A stretch of 64,000 nt of DNA, from NCBI RefSeq assembly GCF_026151205.1, contig NC_087079.1:14756445-14820444 (forward strand), given 5' to 3'. The stretch comes from Bolinopsis microptera (lineage: Eukaryota; Ctenophora; Tentaculata; Lobata; Bolinopsidae). The translations under genes and the position numbers were made by a program. Positions 22,101-34,100 of this stretch are shown here, piece by piece (the first letter of the stretch is position 1; each line of letters opens with the position of its first letter). The notes under the pieces are model-generated. The model saw only the letters and a program-made list of their open reading frames with translations, did no database searches and had not been told where the DNA came from.

Positions 22101-25100
22101 TAGAATTGCCCTAAATCATCATGAGTAAACAAAACTAATATCGCACCAAGTAACTGATAAACCAATACAGTATGTCAGGCTAATGCAACACTTCCCTTAC
22201 AAAACATTACCAAACTGCACGCTTGCTTGCCCCATTGCAGCTGTTGACTTTCTAAACATCACGTGTCTCGTTCAACCAATCAGCAACAAGCTGTCTGATG
22301 ACGTCACAAGCTCTCCTCCAATCAGAGCTCAACTCCAAATCACAAAACTCAGCAAGCACGACTAACAGATTTGGCCTTGACTTGCTTGGTAAAATTCTCA
22401 CCAAATATTTATATCCAAATTACTGTAACACCCGCCCGATGGCTCGCTGGTGGTAACATATGAACCTTCCCTCAATCTCCACAAGATTAGATCTCGGGGG
22501 TTTGTGTTACAATAGACGTAAATAGTAAATCTATGGGGTTAAAAGTTACCAGAAATAGACATTTAAGTGGACCTAAGTTTAACGGTCTGCTTGCTAATAT
22601 TGAGTAACCGTCAGCTGTTTGAATTGGTTGAGGTGCGCTCTGAAATGCACTGTACGACACTGCTTACTGCTACTTCTTACTTCATGCTCATATGCACATT
22701 TATTTGGTGAACTGACGAAGAGGGCGTTGTCCTTGGTGAAGGGTGAAGTCACAAATGTCACCTCTACCACCACACGAATTCAGAGCCCAAATAAAACATG
22801 TTATGTATGAGTTCACTGTTCTGCTAGCAGATTAAAGAAAGCCTACTAAAGATATTCACAGAGCTCAAATAGACTAGCGGGTTATAATTAACAAGTAAAC
22901 CCAAACCTTGTTCAAGTCCTCACTTTTCACCTCCTAACCCTCCTAACCATCCCTCAGTTGCTATAGACACTCTACCAGACCCCCCAGCTCCGGGAACTTT
23001 CTCCCCTGCCCGTGTCTTAGTCTCCTCTTCCTCCCCCTTCGTCCCTCATACCTCCTCCTACGGGCTAGCTGCTCTTTCTCCTACTCACGCAGGTACGCCT
23101 TTTTAAGATATTCACCTAGATTGTTCGATATGTAAAATTTATTTCGAAATCCGCTACTCCGAATATTGAGTATTTTATGTTATGTTGAGATTGATTAGCT
23201 TGGCTCATCAAAATGACTGTTGTCCAACAGGAAGCACATTGACTGTAGTACAAGACCTGACTCCCAACTGTAGCACTGAAGATCTTCTAGCAATTCCGAC
23301 CTCAGAATCTGGTTCGTTCAAAATCGAATCCTTAGTAATTCCAGTATTTTTCTGTTCAAAACGTTTATGTCAATCCGGACCTTCATACGCACTTTTAGTT
23401 GGATAAGTTAACAGTCATGCTAATCAAGATCCTCCACCAGAGCCACAGAGCATGCTGACCGAGAATGAGCTACAAGACATCCTCTCCCCCAAACACCACA
23501 ACATACCACCACCCTCCTCCTCGACACCACAACGTCAGAAGACAGCAGCTAGATCCCTACAGTACGAGGAGGAGGGGGAGGATCTTAGGGGGGTACCTGA
23601 CCCTCCTACAACTCAGATAACACCCACTAAGGTAGAGAGAGACAAGCATTTTAATTTTCAGGGGGGGGGGGGGGGGGGGGGGTCCAACGTCATTTAATGT
23701 CAGTTATTTGGGAAAGAGGCAAAACTGACATGAGCTGGCGTTGGACTACCCCCATTTTCAGTGATAGATTGTTTGAATGTTATGATGATTCCTCTATAAT
23801 AAATTGTTTAATTCCTCCACTTTCAGAGACACAAGCCATGTAAGCGTGCCCCTAGTACCATGAGTAATATGAGCATACTGAGTGATATGAGCAGCGCCCC
23901 GAGCGAGGCACCTTCTTTTAGTGGCACTAAGAGTGGGATCCATTACTTCTCCCCACCACCCGAAGTACGTGGTAATCTGGGGGTATTCTGGGGTCAGGGA
24001 TACTATAATAAGGGTGGTCGTGGATTCATATTGTCAGTACTGCGCCGCAGTTTGATTAAATCAACTTGTCAGAAATTTCTTTTAAAAGAAATTGTTCAAG
24101 ATCTGAGGGGGAAACACAATTTGTTCATTTTCCAAAAAGTGTGATTAGTATAAAAGTTTCAAACCTAAAACATGTTCAGCGACTCAGTGTGATGTGCTCG
24201 TGTGAAGTGTGGATGTGTGAACCGTGAACAATTTGGCATTGTTGAATAACTAGCTTGTCGAGTGAAGTGTGATTGTAGAGTCAGAGGTGTGATCGGCGAA
24301 GTGTGAGTAAAATGATTAAGAAAGCTTTCAAAATCCCGACGAGGGAAATACAATTAAGATAAAGGTTCAAACTAAAAAATTAAAAGTTAAGACACCTGAC
24401 TCAATGAACTCAACTTATTCCCAGAGAAAAGACGCTGGTAGTGAATCTGATGCTGGTAGTGTTCTCGACACGCCCCGTATCCAACGTATCATTAAAAGTG
24501 ATCCGGTATACACACAAATCGTGGACGATTCTGCTGGAAAGCCCTGAAGTTTCCGAACAAGAGGATGTTTTTATCAGTACATGAGTCTTATGATATGGAG
24601 AGAGAAAAGAAGAGAAGATAAGGGGTCAGAATGATGATAAGGTTCCGAGCAATGTAGAGGATTCCGCCGACCAGCCAACCTCACAAGGATCAGATCCTAA
24701 ATGGGATGAGTATGCTAGGAAGGTTCGGGAAAAGAAGAAGAAGGATGATGAAGAACGATTTAAAAAGGAGAAAAAGGACGACGAAGAGCGACTTAAAAGG
24801 GATGAAGAAAAGATCAAGAAAAAACAAGGAAGAAGCTGGTTCATGAAGAACAGAAAAGATCCCAAAGATAAGACTGACAATAATTTCGTGAAGAGAAAAG
24901 AGTCGGAACAAGCATTTGACACCACTGCAAGTTCTACTAACACCCTTACTAACACCCCAACTAACACCCTTACTAACACCTCGAGTAACAATCTCACAGA
25001 CACTCCCTCCAGCCACATTATATCCGAGACTAAACCCCCACCAGTCACCCACTCAGAGCAACCAATCAGCAACAAGCTGTCTGATGACGTCACAGAGCAA

Positions 25101-28100
25101 GCACCATCTTCCAACAAACCAGCTCGTCCTCCACTCCCTCGGAAGAAAAAACTACAACGACAGAACACTCTAAATGAAGACTCCCGGCCTGATCAACCCG
25201 TGAGCACAGAGCCAGTTTCCTCAGACATCAGTGTTCCAACCTCTGGGTCGTCGGAGTACGCGACCGCGTGTACCTCGCTTAGTGAATCAGGGACTCAGGG
25301 CTATACTAGTGATACTTTGAGGGATGTTCTGTCTTTACCAGTTGTTGATGAGATATCAGAAGCAGGTATGATAGCGGTTCAATAAATTATTTCAATTTTT
25401 TATCCTACATTAACTACGAAAATTTTAGTACGAACATTTTCGTCAACGAAAGATCGAAGATTTCGTCGCAAAAATTTCTACCGGGATTTGGCTGTTTCTT
25501 TATCGCTTTTTTCGATCATACAATACATTTAAATTTGATTTCGAAGCCACTCTTCTCTTTTCTACCGGACTTTGCAGCTTATTTGCTTTTGATTGTGCTT
25601 CCACATTTCTATTTATCTGGCAGTTATTGATACGATAATTGAATAACTCGCAAAAGAAAATTTTTGTCGCGAATATTTTCTATCGCGAAAAAAGTTCGTT
25701 ACGAAAATCTTTGTCCGAATTCGGATTTTGACGAAAATATTCGCGCTGAAAATTTTCGCAGTTAAGAGTTTTGAATTCGATTTCTCAACCATTTAATTCA
25801 ATGTTTATTGTATAAACAATTATTTAAAATAAAACAATTTTAATCAAAATAAAACAATTACTTAAAATAAAATAATTATTTACTTTTACGGCATAGCGAA
25901 ACAATATACCAAATTATGAATTTACCTATCGAGGGGTTTGAGAGCTTGAAATCTGCTAGTGCTCAACCCTCCAATATGTCAGTATCAAAATTCTACTCGG
26001 TGATAAATACTCTCAACCTGAACGTTTTCATGTTAAGTATTGGTTTTTAACTCCTCCCATTCTAGAGCCAGCAATCGAGTTTAGACGATCATCATTTGAC
26101 TTGAGTAAACCAACTGATCTTGGAGATTTTACAGTGCGCGTTCCGAGAAGGTCCGCTTCAGAGTCAGAGATATTCGACCTCATTTCTCCTACTCCTGACT
26201 ACAAAGACGCAGGTTTATTTCCATCTGTGCACAAATTCGTAATTCTTTTTAATGAGTGTTTTGTTTTGTTTTTCAAAAAGAGGCCGCACTGGAAATACGT
26301 AATAACTCTCTAGGATTGGAGCCCCTTTCATCAGAAAAACAAAGAGATCCGTTATCCTCAGTCATGATGAAAAGACACGAGGAAGAAGAAGAAGAGGAAT
26401 TAGGAGAAGAAGAGGACAATGTGGTGATAAGGAGAGTGAGATCTGATCTGGGGACCCCCGGGTCATCTGATACCCACGTGACCCAGGATACTCCTACCAA
26501 CGAGGATGATGGTTTATTTCTCTTTTATAATTACATTTATCTTTTTGTTATCTTTAATAAGTATCACTGATTTCGTCATAAGCGTAAGCTTTTGTTCAAT
26601 TGATAATATACATGCTTTTCACTGACACCCAACTTCAGTCTAATCACTGGTTAAAGCGTATACTGCCCTCACCCTAACTAAATACCCCCCTCAGAAGCAG
26701 AGATAATGGAGACAGAAGAGATCCCCACTGGCCGTCCCTCCACCCTCAGCATCACTGATGATGCTCTGGATATGTCCGCTAACAACACCCTCTCCTTCGT
26801 CTTCACTCAACCTCCTAAACTATTCACCGTCAATGTGAGACTTAATTTAGTTGACATTTAACAATTAACATGGTTTAAAATATGATGCTGTTCAGATGAA
26901 AACGTCTCAATTTCCTTCTGTATGTTGAAAATTTATTAAAAAAACTCGACATCGTATTCTATCAGGTAACAGGGGAACAGTCCTTAGAAGCAGTGTCTCG
27001 CTCTCCAAAAATGACTCCCGAAAAGAGGCAAGGTACATCTCACGATGCTGATGACGAAGTTTTCGAGGCAGACAACCATGATGATAGGAAAGACCATCGC
27101 CACCATGGTGATTCGGATGAGGAGGTGGTGTTGCAGATTGAGAGAGATCATCACCCTGAATTGAACGCCACTCCACCAAGTAAGATTTATTTACCTATTG
27201 ATTATCAATTTCAAGTTTTTTTCGTGTTGTCTCGTATGATAACTAGCTTATAGTTTTAGGATAAGGAAAATTTCCATATTATTTAAATTCAAACTTATGA
27301 AATCAAATCGAATGTAAATTGTAAATACCACGCAATAAAAAAGAAGCAACACTATTTTATTTTTAAATCAGTGAGATGGAAAGTGACAAAAAAAGACAAA
27401 TTATTTGCACACGCGAAAGTTAATCCTGTTTTTTTTAAAACCAGAAGATGAACAATAAATCATTTATCGATCGATTGTGAAAACATTTGTCGGCCCTGTT
27501 GTCCCCAAATTCGACAGCGAAATGGCAATGAGGTCCCTCCATCAAGTTCTCATGCTCTCAGTAGCTGTAGGATGAGGTCTAAGAGGAGGTTTTCGTAGAT
27601 CTTCACCCTGATAAAATCTCTCAAACTAGGGATGGTAAGGTAGTACACGAATATGTTAGACATTATATTCAACCCTGTCAAAGCTTGCGAAATTGTATCC
27701 AGAAGGGTTATGTCGGCTTCGTTATCGATATAGGAGTACGTGGCGACCCAAGCAAAGGGAATGACGGAGATGCAGTAGATGATAGCAGTGATGACAACAG
27801 TAGCAACACCTCTGTATGGAGTCCGACCCCCACTTCGCTTAGCAACTTTCCTGGCTTTAACAAGATAACAGAGGATAAGAATCGTGGTAACAATCATGAT
27901 CAATGTTGGAAGAACCATGGTGATGCCAATGCGTAAGAAATCTGCGTTCTTCAACCAAGATTCTTCGAAGCTTGAGTTTGCTGTATAATAATGCTCCAAA
28001 ACTAAGAAAATTGCTGGGAAAACGTTTGCAATCAACCAGAATATGCCACAAGCTATGTGAGCTCTTTTTATTGTCCATCTTGGTGTATGAGTGGGGTATT

Positions 28101-31100
28101 TGAGCATCAACAACTTGCTCATACTGAGCAAAGCGATTAGAATTGTATTGGCTCCCAATATCAGCTCATCAACGTACCACCGAATGTGTTCGATTGTTCC
28201 TTTCACAATCCGTCTGTTAGCGATCAAGGATACAACCGCTGGTAAAACGAAAGTGAAACAAGAAATCAGGTCAGATACCGCGATATGCTGCATAACAGTG
28301 ACTATGAACTTGTTAAGTCGTATTCCATTTGGCTGGGTAGAAGCAGCTAAGATAATAGAATCTCCTACCAAAGACGAGATCAGGACGAACATATAATATG
28401 AAATCCACGAATATCGAACTCCTTTGTCATCACTGCCAACACTTGTAGGGATGATGGTTGAAGTGGAGAAGTTGGACCATTCCATTCGTTGTGACACTGA
28501 CATCTGTTTAGGGCGTTATTAGACATACAAATTACATAATGTATCAAGACTACAAATCTACTGCAGTTGTTAAGATCTGATATAATAGTTAAGGAAAGAA
28601 CGTTCAAAAATATTGAACAAAAAACTTAACACTTAGATGTTTGAGAAGAAAAGAGGGAGAAAAGACTATAGCAAAAAAAGCTATCAAGAAGATGTTAAAT
28701 ATAGGCCATTGTTAAGAAGTGGTATTTGTACATTGGACTTATGGTTCAGTCCTACAATGGTATATTTACTGTGTTGGACTAAGCCATGGGCGCTATCAAA
28801 AGAACAATGGTACAAAAAGCACATAGCGATACAATCTCCAGTAACTGTAAGTCTTTAACTAGGGTTAAGAGCTCCAGCACTGAGCCGTCACAAATGTCTG
28901 AATTATCAGCTAAAACCCCTCATTATTATCAGTAACAGAGCTGTAATGATTGTTTATTGCTACACCTGCTGAGCCAGATATCCATTATGTTTACCATGAT
29001 TCTTACGGTTGGGTTCATATGGATTATTTAGCTGGTGGTACATCCCTCTCAAGATAGAGGGTCTGTACTGCCGCAGCTGAACTTGTTACCGCTCCACCAC
29101 TGAACTGTGAACAAACTCATAGCGTTAAGTGGATTATATGGATTGCACTAGTACCTTTTAGATACACATATCATATCACAAATGCAGAGTAATTATTTTT
29201 AGATCAGTCCCACAAGGCACAAACAACCAGGTTTCAGTCGCAGGATCTTTACCCTGATGTACTTTCTCAAACTAGGGATTGTCAGGTAGTACACGTAGAT
29301 GTTAGACATTATGTTAAGAGCGGATAAACCGTTTGAAATATCCGATAAAAGGTATATGTCAGCTTCACTTTCCATATATTTGTAAATGTCAATCCAAGCA
29401 AAGGGAATGACGGAGATGCAGTAGATGATAGCAGTAATGACAACAGTAGCAACACCTCTGTATGGAGTCCTACCCCCACTTCTCTGGGCAACTTTCCTGG
29501 CTTTACCAAGATAACAGAGGAGAAGAATCGTGGTAAAAATCATGATCAATGTTGGAAGAACTAAGGTGATCCCAACCGAGAAGAGATGCAGATAATTTAA
29601 CCAAGAATCTTTAAATCTTAAGCTTGCTTGATACTCCAAGACCAAAGAAATTGCTGGGAAAACGTTTGAAAACACCCAAAAAACAATACAAGTTGTGTGG
29701 GCTCTTTTTATTGTCCATCTTGGTGTCAGAGAGGGGTATGTGAGCATCAGAAACTTGCTGATACTAAGCAGGGCTATCAGTATTGTGTTGGCTCCTAATA
29801 TAACTTCATCAGCGTACCCGATAATGTTCATTAAAGTATCTCCAGGATCCATTTTAGTATCCATATAAGATATAGTCGTGGGAAGAACAAAGGCGAAGCA
29901 TGAAATCAGGTCAGATACCGCGATATGCTGCATAACAGTGACTATGAACTTGTTAAGTCGTATTCCATTTGGCTGGGTAGAAGCAGCTAAGATAATAGAA
30001 TCTCCTACCAAAGACGAGATCAGACGAACATATAATATGAAAACCACAAATACTCCCTAATTCCTTTGTCATCATTGGGGTCAGTTGTCAGAGGGATTTC
30101 TGAACTTGAGATGTCAGACCTTTCCGATCGGTGTGACATCTATTACATGATTAAGAAGGGTGTTGAACATTTAAACTCTACCAAAACTACAAATCTATCA
30201 TTCCTATTCAGATCTGATAAGTTAAAAGAAAAAACAAAAACGATCCATTGAAAAAACACTTCAAAATATTGATTCTAAACTCAAACGAGAAAAAAAATTA
30301 TGTTCTGAATCGCCCACCAATCACCAACAAGATGTCAAACATCAGCATCTGCTGTATTTGTGGAGCAGCTGTAAGAGTCAGTCACTCGCGCTATCGAAAA
30401 GAACAAAGGTACAAAAACCACTCATGGATACAATTACAATTCATAGACTCAATGAGGCGTCCCAAATGTCTGGATTATTCATCAGAAAGCAGAAGCCAGA
30501 AAGACCTTGATATTATTGATAGCAGCAATGATTGGTCCTATTGTCCATACCTCCACCCTCAGTCCCACGGATGCACCATGTCTACTACTAACCTACCTAT
30601 AAGTTAAAACACTGTAGAGTGCTCACAATCAGACGGTAAAGTTGTGAATTATGGAGCCGGTTGCCCGGTACCTAGAATGAGAGGTCTGTACTACAACCTC
30701 GACACCTGAACTCATTAACCCCACTCCGCTATAATGACAGCGTGAAGTAGACATAGTAATTAATGGAAGCAGATCACAAGTAGGGAGTTATTAATTATAG
30801 GTTCAATTACAGTTTTTACTTCTAGTTTATAGTTATGATGTCATGTTTTTCTCAAAACTATGGCGACTAAAGATTGATGTAATTAGTAATTACGACCCTG
30901 AATAAGAGGGTGCAAGCCTAATGAGAAGGAGCAGGACACCGGTCTGGAATAATTTCATCTCAACTTCAACCTATCCCTCGTCTTATAATTAAAGTCATCC
31001 CTCGTCTCACTGAATACATACTACTATAATATAATAATACAGTAGTACTATAAATGCATTGTGCGTATTTTATCAATATTTGTTTCCAGCTAGTCACGCC

Positions 31101-34100
31101 CCAACATCGAGATTCCAATACAATTAAACTTTCTAAAACTATAAAAAGGCTTCAGTTCGCATTCCTCAATTGACATACATTTGCATAATTGCACTCTATA
31201 GTAGTTGCACTAGGTAGTACTACTAGTTGTATGGACCGACCTTGCTCTAAATAGTGCTAATATAATCGTGTGTCTGTTTATGTAACGTTTTATTCCGTGA
31301 TCTTGAGACAGGTAGTCAGATAAGCACATACAAGCTATTAGTAATGTTAGTAATATGTATTAATATTAGTAATATGCGAGGAGATTACAGACCCGGCTCC
31401 TTCTGCTTAGCCCTTTTCAATATGTCGCCAGGTGTTGCATTGTAGTGTTGATTTCGTTTTTATACTAGTGCGTACGTTTAAATTTATCTTTTAAAATGTG
31501 CTTATAACTTATGCTTAGATTATAATGTGTTTTGAATTATTAGTAGGACCCATGGGCCATGTCTTCTTCATTGCTGTCTGCGTATTACTGTATTAGCGAA
31601 TCACATGACTCACCCAGATTTAAACGAGCCAAAAATTGAGAGATTTTCATTAAACATCTTTTAATTATCTCAGCCAACTCAGCAGTAGATTTGGGGAATT
31701 GGTAACGTATTTAGACCAATCAAACAATGACTAGATGTTCATGTGACAAATCTGGCGCTCAGAGTATAGCAGTCGCTGACGCTATAATTACCCAGGTTTT
31801 GATCAGGGGTAGTACGCACCAGGACGGGTATTTACTTTGGGCACACGAATTTCACTGAGGTGTGTTCACTCAATTTCAAACCATCAATCTTCTCAGTTGA
31901 ACCGACCACTAGTACTTATTTCTTTTCAATAAATTTGTAAACTGCTAAATAGGCCTGCTGATAATAAGTTATCACTTATTGCGTGAGCCAGATGTTAGTC
32001 ATTTTATTTGACGTTTTTCATTACAATCATATTTCATTACAATCATATTTATTTACTATCATATATATATATTTACAATAATATATATATTTACAATCAT
32101 TATATATAAATATATATTTACAATCATATATATATTTACAATAATATATATATTTACAATCATTATATATAAATATATATTTACAATCATATCGGTACAA
32201 AGCAAACTATGCAATTGTCAAACTATAAGTTTCATGTTTGAAAAGCAATCTTCAGTGACATAATTAACATAAAAATGGCAAACATAATACAACACAGTGC
32301 TCCTTTATCAAATTTTATAATTAACAATTAACAATTACTCAATACTACTAAACCTATATAACTACAAATCCTAATAACTAATAAATACTAACTAAATATG
32401 TCTAACTAAGAATTTCCTAGAGTGCCTACAATTAGAAATAATTTCTGATCTTTTATTAATAATGCCTGGGGTTTTAAACCTACCGTTACATAAAATCATC
32501 AATAGGAATACCGTGGAAATAAGCTATTGTTGCATGCCCAGTTTGGGAAGGATACTCAAAGGGCACAATAAATCAGTCCTAGAGAAACAATCTGAAAAGA
32601 AAAAAGCTCCAGAAAAAGAGTGTAATTGCAGAGACGCCTCGAAGTGCCCCCTCAAAGGACAATGTCTGGCCAAATGCATAGTATACCAATCAACTGTTAA
32701 AACGGCATCTAACAAGGAAACGGCCTATATTGGATTGACTGAAAACAGTTTTAAGACACGGTGGTACAATCATCGACAAAGTTTTAAGAATTCTAAGCAC
32801 AGACTGAGTACCGAGTTATCAAAATTGATATGGGACCTCAAGGAGAAGATGATTGAATATAGCATAGACTGGAAGACTATTACTAAATCGAAGAAATATA
32901 AGGCTGGAGCGGGGCATTGTGGCCTCTGCTTAGACGAGAAACTATACATACTTAAAACCCCAGGCATTATTAATAAAAGATCAGAAATTATTTCTAAATG
33001 TAGGCACTCTAGGAAATTCTTAGCGTAACTAAATTTCTATAGTTACGCTAAGAAATTTTCGAAGAAGAAAAGCAACATCAGCATGCTTTTTGATGGAAAC
33101 GGTGCCATCAAATCAAATCCAAAAGATATTGCCAACCTCTTGCAGAATCAGTTCTTGTCAGTATTCAGTGATCCTTCGAAAACTCGGATCGACTCTGCTT
33201 CTTTCAGTCCCCCTCCAATCAAGCATCCTTTTACTGACGATATGCTGAATTTCTCCGTGGACGACATCATTAAGGCCATTGAAGACATCAAACCTAATGC
33301 TGCATCAGGTCCTGACGAAATTCCAGTCACCCTTCTCAAGAACTGCAAGAAAGCCCTAGCAGAACCAATGCACATCATCTGGTCCCGCTCTTTAGTTACT
33401 GGGGAGGTCCCTAGTTTCTATAAGTTCTCACACGTATTTCCTCTCCACAAGAAGGATAGTCGAGCCAAACCAGCTAACTACCGACCTATATCACTCACCT
33501 CTCATGTGGTTAAAGTATACGAGAGGGTGATAAGAAAAAAGCTGGTAAACTATTTGGAGATCAATAACCTCATCTGTAGTAAGCAGCACGGATTTAGATC
33601 TGGCCGGAGTTGCCTTACTCAACTTCTCCACCATTTTGATGACGTTTTGGATTCTCTGAGCAACAATTCAGATTTTGATTCAATATACCTCGACTATGCC
33701 AAGGCTTTCGATAAAGTCGATCACAAACTCCTACTGAGAAAGCTCCAACTCTATGGAATCCATCCTAAAATCATAAAGTGGATAGAATCTTTCCTCTCAG
33801 ACCGGAAACAAGCAGTTGTTGTTGACGGTCATCTGTCCATCCTTGCACTGATAATCAGCGGAGTTCCACAAGGTACGGTTTTGGGGCCGATCCTTTTCTT
33901 GATTTTTATCAATGATATCGAACATTGTATCATGCACTCTATAATTCGATGTTTTGCTGATGACACTCGCATATCCATTGCTATCAAATCGGAGCATGAC
34001 GTCAAGCTCCTCCAAGAAGATCTGCAAAATGTCATTGACTGGTCTGAAAGAAATAATATGGCCCTTCACAAAGACAAATTTGAGTACATGTGTCATAAAT

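Noticed and set aside
24626-25168. Minus-strand open frames rich in Ser, Phe and Val
   Set aside because: Antisense shadow of the Lys/Glu- and Thr-rich SH3-gene exon 13.
28990-29110. tRNA-like or small structured RNA between receptors 1 and 2
   Set aside because: The acagatagaggg-type stems do not form a cloverleaf and no internal A/B box promoter pair is present.
30248-30607. 119-codon frame upstream of receptor 2
   Set aside because: Overlaps receptor-flank DNA duplicated elsewhere without the frame being kept.
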